From: Tsuneonella aeria
GTDB lineage: Bacteria > Pseudomonadota > Alphaproteobacteria > Sphingomonadales > Sphingomonadaceae
Reading direction: 5' to 3'
Assembly: GCF_009827495.1 (NCBI RefSeq)
Contig: NZ_WTZA01000001.1
Coordinates: forward strand, 1,364,001 to 1,428,000
DNA length: 64,000 bases
The number at the start of each line of letters is the position of its first letter. Position 1 is the stretch's first letter. Shown piece after piece: positions 37,295 through 43,732 of the stretch. The notes beneath the pieces are model-generated. The model made no database searches, had not been told where the DNA came from, and saw only the letters and a program-made list of their open reading frames with translations. A program made the translations under genes and the position numbers.

Positions 37295-37319
37295 GGAACG
37301 GGCCCCGCACGTCGCCGTT
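37295..37319 (+). promoter_or_regulatory. EcfG-type promoter before the single-domain response regulator
   Basis: GGAAC (37295-37299), 16 bases, CGTT (37316-37319) is an exact consensus match. The start of transcription would be near 37326, some 43 bases before the ATG. Confidence 0.78.
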
Positions 37320-37368
37320 CGCGGGATACCGGTCGGACATGTCGGCCGGGCAGGAGTCAGGAACCAGG

Positions 37369-37803
37369 ATGGCCAAGCAGCCGGTAAGAACGCGCGGCGA
37401 GAAGATCGCACTCGGCTCGATCCTCCTGGTCGAGGACGACCCCCTGATTGCAATGGCGATCGAACAGGCGCTGCTCGATGGCGGCGCGTCGTCGGTGACG
37501 CTGTGCCGCACCACCGAAGAGGCGCTGGCGGCCCTGCGCGATGCAAAACCGGACGGGCTCGTGCTCGACGTCCACCTGGCCGACCGCGACGACGGATGGG
37601 CCCTCGCCGAGCTCGTCAACTCGGTCGGCCCGAAGCCGCCCCGGATCGTCTTTTCGACCGGTGCCCCGCAGGACATTCCGCCGGAAATCGCGGAACTCGG
37701 GCCTGTCCTTCAGAAACCCTACGACCCGGCCGCCCTCATCGCCGCGCTGAGCGAACCGCCCAAGGCGGGCCTGCTTGGCCGGATCAAAAGCGCCCTCACC
37801 TGA
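37369..37803 (+). CDS. Single-domain response regulator, probable general stress response component
   Basis: The 144-residue protein is a lone receiver domain. It has the acidic pair in ILLVEDDPL, phospho-acceptor Asp67 in GLVLDVHL, the Thr of IVFSTGAP and the Lys of QKPYD. A basic N-terminal tail (about 1-15) and a short C-terminal tail flank it. Single-domain regulators such as SdrG feed phosphate into PhyR signalling in Sphingomonas; the FSTG segment recalls the FATGUY group but is not an exact match. The ATG at 37369 with AGGA upstream is preferred to 37339. An exact EcfG promoter and the nearby phyR support a place in the stress circuit. Confidence 0.85.
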   Translation: MAKQPVRTRGEKIALGSILLVEDDPLIAMAIEQALLDGGASSVTLCRTTEEALAALRDAKPDGLVLDVHLADRDDGWALAELVNSVGPKPPRIVFSTGAPQDIPPEIAELGPVLQKPYDPAALIAALSEPPKAGLLGRIKSALT

Positions 37804-37853
37804 GTCCGGTCAGCTTGAGCGAGCCGGGGCCCAGGCTCGGCCGCGCGAAGCAT

Positions 37854-37889
37854 AAAAAAAGGCCTCCGCTCTGTTCGAGAGCGGAGGCC
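37854..37889 (-). terminator. Strong Rho-independent terminator on the minus strand
   Basis: GGCCTCCGCTCT (37861-37872) and AGAGCGGAGGCC (37878-37889) form a perfect 12-bp stem around a five-base loop. Seven A at 37854-37860 become seven U on the minus strand. On the plus strand there is no T-run after the stem, so it is not a normal terminator for the response regulator gene, although some effect is possible. No protein gene lies upstream on the minus strand. Confidence 0.85.
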
Positions 37890-37945
37890 CTTCGGGATCG
37901 TATCACCAGCCGCTTGGACGGGAGGGGGGGTCTCGGCGGTGACAC
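37854..37945 (-). ncRNA. Candidate small RNA with C-rich hairpin loop, divergent from phyR
   Basis: On the minus strand an eight-bp stem (37945-37938 with 37907-37900, one G-U pair) is extended by a bulged U and four GC pairs. It encloses a 21-base loop rich in C (7 C, U, 3 C). After a short linker come a perfect 12-bp GC stem and seven U. No reading frame of note fits. An EcfG-like promoter with one mismatch ends seven bases before the predicted 5' end. A C-rich loop plus strong terminator is the layout of anti-Shine-Dalgarno sRNAs in alphaproteobacteria such as GsrN. Expression and targets are inferred. Confidence 0.55.
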
Positions 37946-37951
37946 AGCTAA

Positions 37952-37976
37952 AATGATCGATCACGATCGGTGTTCC
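37952..37976 (-). promoter_or_regulatory. EcfG-like promoter (one mismatch) for the candidate sRNA
   Basis: Minus strand: GGAAC (37976-37972), 16 bases, CATT (37955-37952), against the consensus CGTT. The palindrome TGATCGATCA lies in the spacer and -10 (37954-37963), and the AT-rich palindrome CGAAAA-T-TTTTCG is at 37985-37997. Either could bind a further regulator. Confidence 0.4.
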
Positions 37977-38128
37977 CGTCCGTGCGAAAATTTTTCGGTT
38001 TGTCGCTGACCCGGCGTCGAAGCACTGTAAAATAACGGTTTTATATGCGCGCGATGTGCGGGAGGGGCGCGACCGCCGATGTGCGCCGCTGCCGCCCGCC
38101 GATGACGGTGAAATCAACGCGGGGTTGC

Positions 38129-38153
38129 GGAACCTTCGCCAACGGACCACGTT
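38129..38153 (+). promoter_or_regulatory. EcfG-type promoter of phyR
   Basis: GGAAC (38129-38133), 16 bases, CGTT (38150-38153) is an exact consensus match. The start of transcription would fall near 38160, leaving a leader of about 24 bases with the binding site GGGAAGGGA (38171-38179). This gives phyR positive feedback through EcfG. Confidence 0.82.
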
Positions 38154-38183
38154 AATCGCGCGAGAATCACGGGAAGGGAATGC

Positions 38184-38978
38184 ATGTCGCTCGGGGATCA
38201 AGTTGCTGCCAATCTGCCATATCTTCGCCGCTATGCGCGCGCGCTCACCGGGTCGCAGCAGACGGGCGACGCGTTTGTGCGCGCCACGCTCGAGGCCGCG
38301 CTCGCTGACGAGGATCTGAAGGCCTCGCTGTCGGGTGGCCGCGTGCCGCTGTACAAGGCGTTCAACAAGGTCTGGTCCAGCGCCTACATGGAAATCGGGC
38401 GCGACGAGAGCGAGGGGAGCGGGCACGAAACGGTCGCCCAGGATCGCCTCAGCGCGATTACCCCGCTCGACCGGCAGGCGCTCCTGCTGACGACGCTGGA
38501 GGATTTCTCCATCCCCGAAGCAGCCGAAATCATGGAGATCGATCCGGCCGACATCGAAACGATGGTGCAGCAGGCGATCGCCGAGATTGACCGTGAATCC
38601 GCCACTACTGTGCTCATCATCGAAGACGAGCCGCTGATCTCGATGCAGCTGGAAGACCTCGTGCGTTCGCTGGGTCACGAAATCTGCGGCACGGCAGCCA
38701 CCCGCACCCAGGCGCAGGAAGTGGTGGCCGAGTGCACGCCGGGCCTGGTGCTGGCCGATATCCAGCTCGCCGACGGATCTTCGGGCCTCGACGCAGTGGA
38801 CGATATTCTCGCGATCGACAGCGTGCCGGTGATCTTCATCACCGCCTATCCCGAACGGCTGCTGACCGGGGACCGCCCGGAACCGACGTACCTCGTGACC
38901 AAGCCGTTCCAGGAAGCGACCGTCCGCGCGGCGATCAGCCAGGCGCTGTTCTTCGGATCGAGCCGCCCGCTCGGCTGA
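38184..38978 (+). CDS. phyR: General stress response anti-anti-sigma response regulator PhyR
   Basis: The 264-residue protein has the PhyR architecture: an N-terminal sigma-factor-like domain (about 1-135; QVAANLPYLRRYARALTGSQQTGD and PEAAEIMEIDPADIE) and a C-terminal receiver (about 143-260) with VLIIEDEP, phospho-acceptor Asp192 in LVLADIQLADG, FITAY and the Lys of VTKPFQ. When phosphorylated, PhyR binds NepR through the sigma-like domain and frees EcfG. All switch residues are present. The gene has its own EcfG promoter and a strong terminator and lies next to the sensor kinase gene, which is convergent with it. Confidence 0.97.
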   Translation: MSLGDQVAANLPYLRRYARALTGSQQTGDAFVRATLEAALADEDLKASLSGGRVPLYKAFNKVWSSAYMEIGRDESEGSGHETVAQDRLSAITPLDRQALLLTTLEDFSIPEAAEIMEIDPADIETMVQQAIAEIDRESATTVLIIEDEPLISMQLEDLVRSLGHEICGTAATRTQAQEVVAECTPGLVLADIQLADGSSGLDAVDDILAIDSVPVIFITAYPERLLTGDRPEPTYLVTKPFQEATVRAAISQALFFGSSRPLG

Positions 38979-39001
38979 CCGGCAAGAGGTTCATGGCAAC
39001 G

Positions 39002-39029
39002 AAAAGGGGCCTTCGCGGGCCCCTTTTTT
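39002..39029 (+). terminator. Terminator of phyR
   Basis: AAAAGGGGCC (39002-39011) pairs perfectly with GGCCCCTTTT (39018-39027) around loop TTCGCG, and the T-run continues to 39029. The flanking A run gives U on the minus strand too, so it may also act on kinase transcripts. Confidence 0.88.
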
Positions 39030-39038
39030 GTGCGCGGT

Positions 39039-39072
39039 CCGGCCGTGCACGATCCGGCCGTGCACAATCCGG
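39039..39072 (+). repeat. Short tandem repeat between phyR and the kinase gene
   Basis: CCGGCCGTGCAC occurs twice, at 39039-39050 and 39054-39065, followed by GAT and AAT, then a partial third copy CCGG. The unit is 15 bases. The core contains the palindromes CCGG and GTGCAC. It lies in the convergent intergenic space; function unknown. Confidence 0.7.
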
Positions 39073-39090
39073 CTCTCGGACCCCGCGGCG

Positions 39091-40749
39091 TTACCGGGCC
39101 GCCGCAAGCGCCCGGCGGCGAGCCCGCAGCTCAAACTCGCTCCGCGGCCGCACCGGCACGTGAAGGGTGCACGTTACCCCTTCGGGCCGGAATTCCAGCT
39201 CAACCGGGTTGCGCAGCTCGTGCGCGACGATCTTTTCGATCAGATCGGTGCCAAAGCCGCGCGATCGATCCTGCGGGACCGGCGGCCCGCCGCTTTCGAC
39301 CCACCGCACGCTGGCCAGATCGTCCCGGTCGAGCGCCCAGGTGATGCGGACCTTGCCCCCCGCGGTGGACAGGGCGCCGTACTTCGCGGCGTTCGTCGCG
39401 AGCTCATGAATGGCCAGGCCCAGCGACAAGGCATCGTTGGGCGCCAGGTCCACGGACGGGCCGGCCAGTTCCAGCGCGCCTTCCGCCCGCGCATAGGGCG
39501 CAAGCTCCGCCTCGACCACCGCGCGGATCGGCGTGGTGCCCCATTCCGATTGCGTCAGCAGGTCGTGCGTGGCGGACAGCGCGCGGATGCGGCCGTCAAG
39601 TCCTTCGGCGAATTCGTCGAGGTTGGTCGCCCGCCGCCGTGTCAGGCTGACGATGGACAGGACATTGGCGAGGGTGTTCTTGACGCGGTGGTTCAGCTCG
39701 CGCGTCAGCGTGTCACGGATCGAGTTCTGTTCGGCCAGCCATTCGAGCGACTTCTGGTCCTCGATCGCCTGCTGCGTCAGCAACCGCGCCACGATCATCA
39801 GCAGGCTGGCGACCAGCAAGCCGAACAACAGCGTCAGCAGCGACAGGATCGACAGGTTCGATCCCCGCTTGGACTGGACTTCGAGCACCATTGGCCGGTT
39901 GGCGATGACGATGCGTTCGACCAGCGTGCGCCCCGGCCTGTCCGTCGCCCCGATCGCTGCGATCAGGTTGCTGCCCGACACGTTCCCGTCAAACAGGCGA
40001 ATTCCCATGTCGTTGCGGGTCTCCTGCTGCAGGGCGGTCGACAGGAACGCGTTGGCGTTGAACGGGCTGTAGATGAACCCCTTCAGCCGGCGCGCGTTAT
40101 CGCCGTGCATATAAACCGGCATGTAGATCAGGAACCCGGGGGAATTGAGGTCGGCCTCCTGCACCAGGACCACCTTGCCGCTGGCGGTGGGGCGCATCAT
40201 CCGCTCGGCCTCGTCCATCGCGGCGCGGCGGACGGGTTCCGAATACATGTCGAACCCCAATGCCCGGCGATTGCGCATCGTATCGGGCAGCAGGTAGGTG
40301 ATCGGGGTCATTTCCATGCCCGGCCGGCTGGGCGCGGGGCGCACCGACGGAAAACCGGGGATCTGTTCCCGTATCCGGCTCTCGTAAGCGGGAATCTCGT
40401 CGGCGGTGATCATCTCGGCCCAGCCGATCCCTTCCGCCCCGCGATAATCGGAATCAAGCCGCAGTTCGCTCACGAAGCGGCGGAACAGGGCCTCGGGAAC
40501 CGCATCGACCGTGCCGAACAGGGCCGCGCCCGCCCGCAGATAGGCCGCCGAGGTATTGCCGCGCCGTTCGATCGCCGACGCGATGGACTTGGCCGTTTCG
40601 ACAAGACGGGCCTCTTCGCGCCGCCGTTCGCCCCGCTCGATCGCGAAGACGCTGAGGGCGGTGACCGCCGCGATCAAAAGGAAAATCGCCAATGGAGCCG
40701 CGCGCGGGTACGTAACCAGGAAGCGTCTGGTGCTCCGCGGGCGGATCAT
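39091..40749 (-). CDS. CHASE-domain HWE-family sensor histidine kinase of the general stress response locus
   Basis: The 552-residue protein has a membrane segment at about 18-38, a periplasmic CHASE domain (about 75-285; YRGAEGIGWAEMI and LLPDTMRNRRALGFDMYS), a second membrane segment (about 305-330) and a cytoplasmic HWE kinase core (about 345-540). The core has the phospho-acceptor His in LNHRVKNTLANVLS, the N-box HELATNAAKYGALS and WVESGGP. CHASE domains sense small extracellular ligands. Position and family make it a PhyK/PhyP-type kinase or phosphatase acting on PhyR; which activity prevails cannot be told. The ATG at 40749 is preferred to one at 40944, because the promoter element lies between them. 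Confidence 0.93.
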   Translation of the reverse strand: MIRPRSTRRFLVTYPRAAPLAIFLLIAAVTALSVFAIERGERRREEARLVETAKSIASAIERRGNTSAAYLRAGAALFGTVDAVPEALFRRFVSELRLDSDYRGAEGIGWAEMITADEIPAYESRIREQIPGFPSVRPAPSRPGMEMTPITYLLPDTMRNRRALGFDMYSEPVRRAAMDEAERMMRPTASGKVVLVQEADLNSPGFLIYMPVYMHGDNARRLKGFIYSPFNANAFLSTALQQETRNDMGIRLFDGNVSGSNLIAAIGATDRPGRTLVERIVIANRPMVLEVQSKRGSNLSILSLLTLLFGLLVASLLMIVARLLTQQAIEDQKSLEWLAEQNSIRDTLTRELNHRVKNTLANVLSIVSLTRRRATNLDEFAEGLDGRIRALSATHDLLTQSEWGTTPIRAVVEAELAPYARAEGALELAGPSVDLAPNDALSLGLAIHELATNAAKYGALSTAGGKVRITWALDRDDLASVRWVESGGPPVPQDRSRGFGTDLIEKIVAHELRNPVELEFRPEGVTCTLHVPVRPRSEFELRARRRALAAAR

Positions 40750-40820
40750 GTTTTTACTCAAGAATTGCCCCGCATCTGCCGTCAGCCACCCTCCCAGACT
40801 CGATGGCCAAGGTTTCAAAG

Positions 40821-40847
40821 GGAACAAAGAAAGTGCGTCTTCGTTCC
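40821..40847. promoter_or_regulatory. Symmetric, divergent EcfG promoter between the kinase gene and nepR-ecfG
   Basis: The element is GGAAC (40821-40825), 17 bases, GTTCC (40843-40847). Read rightwards it is GGAAC-N16-CGTT, an exact EcfG promoter for nepR. Read leftwards it is GGAAC-N16-TGTT, one base off, for the kinase gene whose ATG is 72 bases away. The -35 of one direction overlaps the -10 of the other. Confidence 0.8.
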
Positions 40848-40917
40848 CTGCGGGTGAATCTGCTATTATGTGGGCGTTTTGGGCGCGCCTGCCATTCTCG
40901 GCAACGACACCATTTTT

Positions 40918-41121
40918 ATGTTGGGCATCAATTTGAACAAGCAATCGGATAACCAGTCGCCGGCTGTTGGGGGCATTGGCGGTGTGAAAATGAAAAAATC
41001 CAAACCTGCCGGTAAGCCGGGCTGGGCCAACGGCTTGCGCCAGATTTACGATTCCGTCGTGGACGAACCGCTGCCCGACAGTTTCACGGACCTGCTGGCG
41101 AAGCTGGACCGCGGAAACTGA
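40918..41121 (+). CDS. nepR: Anti-sigma factor NepR
   Basis: The 67-residue protein ends in the NepR core: GWANGLRQIYDSVVDEPLPD followed by SFTDLLAKLD. This is the helical pair that binds EcfG or phosphorylated PhyR. The N-terminal 25 residues are poorly conserved and disordered-looking, as in other NepR proteins. In-frame starts exist at 40870 (GTG), 40918 (ATG) and 40990 (ATG, MKKSKP); 40918 gives the usual length and lies about 65 bases from the predicted transcript start. The stop overlaps the ecfG start by one base, keeping the two products linked. Confidence 0.93.
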   Translation: MLGINLNKQSDNQSPAVGGIGGVKMKKSKPAGKPGWANGLRQIYDSVVDEPLPDSFTDLLAKLDRGN

Positions 41122-41732
41122 TGTCCGACGGCAATCGGACGCCTTCCGAAAAGGCGGATTTCAAACGCGATCTCACCGCCGTGGTGCCGCACCTTCGCGC
41201 GTTCGCGCGCGGCCTGTGCGGGCGCCCCGACATGGCGGACGACCTGGTGCAGGAAACGCTGCTCAAGGCCTGGGCCGCGCAGGAACGGTTCGAACCCGGC
41301 ACCAGCATGCGCGCCTGGACATTCGTGATCCTGCGCAACGCCTACCTCACCGACATGCGCCGCAATCGCTTCCGCGGCGATTACGATGAATCGGTGGCCG
41401 AACGCATTCTCACCGCGCCAGCGGGGCAGGAAGAACCCATCCACCTCAGCGATATGCGCCGCGCACTGCTGACCTTGCCGCCCGAACGGCGCGAGGCCCT
41501 GCTCCTGGTGGGCGCGGGGGGCTTTTCCTATGAGGAGGCGGCCGAAATCTGCGGCTGCGCCGTCGGCACGATCAAGAGCCGGGTGGGCCGCGCACGCGCC
41601 GCCCTTACCTCGATGCTCGATCAGGGCGACATCCCGCAGCGTTCGATCGAAGACGTCGGCGCGCACCGTGCACTGCTGGAAGAACTGGACCTGGTGGCGG
41701 CGGGCAACGGGGTCAGCGAACCCACGCGTTGA
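41121..41732 (+). CDS. ecfG: General stress response ECF sigma factor EcfG
   Basis: The 203-residue sigma factor has region 2 (about 15-90; RPDMADDLVQETLLKAW, MRAWTFVILRNAYLTDMRR) and region 4 (about 120-175; LPPERREALLLV, FSYEEAAEICGCAVGTIKSRVGRARAAL). It is the EcfG (ECF15) type by context: directly after nepR, beside phyR, with EcfG promoters around it. It should recognise GGAAC-N16/17-CGTT promoters. Its start codon shares a base with the nepR stop (TGATG at 41119-41123). Feedback comes from its own promoter upstream of nepR. Confidence 0.97.
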   Translation: MSDGNRTPSEKADFKRDLTAVVPHLRAFARGLCGRPDMADDLVQETLLKAWAAQERFEPGTSMRAWTFVILRNAYLTDMRRNRFRGDYDESVAERILTAPAGQEEPIHLSDMRRALLTLPPERREALLLVGAGGFSYEEAAEICGCAVGTIKSRVGRARAALTSMLDQGDIPQRSIEDVGAHRALLEELDLVAAGNGVSEPTR

Positions 41733-41821
41733 AGGCTTGATCGGGCCGGGCCGGCGGTCCACGTTGCGGGTCACCCGAACCCGTCGTCCGAACCGATCAT
41801 CTGTGGGGGGCAAAGTTCATA

Positions 41822-43018
41822 ATGAACGAGGGACCAGGCAGCGCGCCAGCGGGTGAGCCGGCGGTGCGGAAGGCGCGCATCACGCGCATGACGTTCGCCG
41901 CGCAGGAATTGCGCCTCATCTCCGCGCTGGTCGTTATCCTGGGGCTGGGGCTGTTTCTTGCGCTGCCATTCGTGCTGTCCATCGGATCGGTGGTCTTCCT
42001 GCCGCTTGTCACCGCCCTGATCCTCACGATTGTCCTGTCCCCGCTGGCGGACAAGCTGGCCGGGTGGGGCCTGCCCAACGTGCTGGCTTCGCTGGTGGCC
42101 TTGCTGGCGCTTTTCGCGATCCTCGTCCTGGCGGGCCTGCTGATCCTGCAGCCGGCGATCGTGCTGTTCGATACCCTGCCGGCCGTGATCGACCAGATCG
42201 GCCAGCGCTTCGCCGAATTGCGCAACCAGTTCGCCTGGCTGGCGGCGGCGAACGACCGCCTGGCCGAGCTGACCGGCCGTTCGGGCAACGAAGTGGTCGT
42301 CGCAACACCGTCCTTCCTCGAAGAATTCGCCTACGCCACGCCGAGCGTGGTGCTGGAAGTGCTGCTGACGTTCCTGATGACGTTCTTCATGGTGGAGGCG
42401 CGCGTGCGCCTGCGTCGCCGCCTGCTTCTCGAACGGACCGATTTCGGCGCCAGCATCAAGGCCGCCCGCGTGATACGCGATGTGCAGGACCGGGTGGCGG
42501 CCTACATCCTGACCGTGACGTGGATCAACGCGCTGGTCGGCCTGGTCGTCGGCCTGGCCGCCTGGGCATTCGGTATGGACGCGCCGGTGATGTGGGGCGG
42601 GCTCGCCGCGATCCTGAATTTCCTGCCCTACATCGGCCCGCTTGCGATGACCGCGATCCTGGCGCTGTACGGCGTCGGCACGGCGGAAACGGCACTGGTC
42701 GGCATCATCCCCGCAGCGGCCTACCTTGGCCTGCACACGGTGGAATCGAACGTTTTCACGCCGTCCATCCTGGGCGCGCGGTTCACCATGAACCCGGTGA
42801 TGATCCTGCTGGCGTTGAGCTATTTTTCCTGGATCTGGGGCGTGTTCGGCGCGCTCTTGTCCGTGCCGATCCTGCTGACGCTGACCGCGTTCTTCGACCA
42901 TGTCGGGCGCCCGAACCTGATCGGCTTCGTTTTCGGCGAGCCGCTGTTCCCACTGTCGCCTGCGGGCGAAGCGGACGATCCGGCCCCGGCGGAACAGCAG
43001 ACGGCCCGCCCCGCCTGA
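41822..43018 (+). CDS. AI-2E family (PerM-like) membrane transporter
   Basis: The 398-residue protein has seven to eight membrane segments with the AI-2E exporter layout: two helices near the N-terminus (about 28-85), an amphipathic middle (about 110-160, DTLPAVIDQIGQRFAELRNQF), and the C-terminal bundle with AYILTVTWINALVGLVVGL, LNFLPYIGPLAM and MNPVMILLALSYFSWIWG. These proteins export small molecules or exchange ions; the substrate is unknown. The start is 89 bases after ecfG on the same strand. No EcfG promoter with correct spacing was found there, but read-through from ecfG is possible. The ending is Pro/Ala-rich. Confidence 0.88.
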   Translation: MNEGPGSAPAGEPAVRKARITRMTFAAQELRLISALVVILGLGLFLALPFVLSIGSVVFLPLVTALILTIVLSPLADKLAGWGLPNVLASLVALLALFAILVLAGLLILQPAIVLFDTLPAVIDQIGQRFAELRNQFAWLAAANDRLAELTGRSGNEVVVATPSFLEEFAYATPSVVLEVLLTFLMTFFMVEARVRLRRRLLLERTDFGASIKAARVIRDVQDRVAAYILTVTWINALVGLVVGLAAWAFGMDAPVMWGGLAAILNFLPYIGPLAMTAILALYGVGTAETALVGIIPAAAYLGLHTVESNVFTPSILGARFTMNPVMILLALSYFSWIWGVFGALLSVPILLTLTAFFDHVGRPNLIGFVFGEPLFPLSPAGEADDPAPAEQQTARPA

Positions 43019-43063
43019 ACGGAGCGGGCCCGCAAATGCCCCGTGGGGTTCAGTTCAGGCGGG
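43003..43063. terminator. Nested inverted repeats between convergent genes, possible bidirectional terminator
   Basis: GGCCCGCCCCG pairs with CGGAGCGGGCC (one mismatch, about 43003-43030). In addition, CCCGCCTGAAC (43010-43020) is a perfect inverted copy of GTTCAGGCGGG (43053-43063). The two structures exclude each other. There is no T-run, so a classic terminator is not shown. Confidence 0.4.
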
Positions 43064-43666
43064 ATATTTCCATGTGGTTCCGCGGGCGAGGTTTTCCGCG
43101 GCGAAGGCCCAGTTGAGTTTCTGATCCACCACCGCGTCCAGGTAACGCGGGCGCAGGTTCTGGTGGTCGAGATAATAGGCGTGTTCCCACAGGTCGATCA
43201 CGAGCAGCGGGTTGGCGTCCTTGTCCGCAAAGGTGTCGCCATCGTGCGTCTCGCCGATCTCAAGCTTGCCGCCCCGCTCGAGCAGCCAGACCCAGCCGTT
43301 CGAGAAGTGACCGACGCCGCGTTCCTTGAGCTGCTTGGCAAGTTCCTCGACCGATCCGAACGAATCGTCGATCATGCGCTTCAGTTCGTCCGACGGGGTG
43401 CCCGCGCTCTCGCCCAGCGAATGCCAGTAGAACCCGTGGTTCCAGCTCTGCGCCGAATTGTTGAACAGGCCCTGGTTGGTGCCGCGCGCGGTGGCGATCA
43501 CCGTTTCGAGGTCGGCGTCGGCAAGTTCCGTGCCTTCGATCGCGGCGTTGGTCTTGTCGATGTAGGCCTTGTGGTGCTTGCCGTGATGGAAGCTCAGGGT
43601 TTCGGCGCTGATCGCAGGTTCCAGCGCCGTATCGGCATAGGGCAGCGGCGTGACTTGAAAGGCCAT
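43055..43666 (-). CDS. sodB: Iron-type superoxide dismutase
   Basis: The 203-residue enzyme removes superoxide in the cytoplasm. It starts MAFQVTPLPYADTALEPAIS and has the metal ligands in SFHHGKHHKAY, SWNHGFYWHS and DLWEHAYYLDHQN. The AQSWNH region places it with Fe-type enzymes. The length is normal. An in-frame extension to 43724 is out of keeping with the family start. Its 3' end is convergent with the AI-2E permease gene. Neighbouring stress genes make stress control possible, but no EcfG promoter was found within the 66 bases upstream. Confidence 0.96.
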   Translation of the reverse strand: MAFQVTPLPYADTALEPAISAETLSFHHGKHHKAYIDKTNAAIEGTELADADLETVIATARGTNQGLFNNSAQSWNHGFYWHSLGESAGTPSDELKRMIDDSFGSVEELAKQLKERGVGHFSNGWVWLLERGGKLEIGETHDGDTFADKDANPLLVIDLWEHAYYLDHQNLRPRYLDAVVDQKLNWAFAAENLARGTTWKYPA

Positions 43667-43732
43667 GGTTTTCTCCCGTGGTCGGATGATGAAGACGTAC
43701 GTCGGGTTCGATACACCAATGCACGCCGGACG

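Noticed and set aside
37861..37889. The hairpin as terminator of the plus-strand response regulator
   Set aside because: The run of U follows the stem only on the minus strand; the plus strand continues with CTTCGGG.
39039..39072. CRISPR-like array
   Set aside because: Only two 12-base copies with three-base gaps; no spacers and no cas genes.
40870..40917. Earlier GTG start for nepR
   Set aside because: It would add 16 residues not seen in NepR proteins and would lie very close to the predicted transcript start.
41733..41821. EcfG promoter before the AI-2E permease
   Set aside because: CGAAC and GTT can be found, but the first base is wrong and the spacing is about 20-21 bases instead of 16-17.
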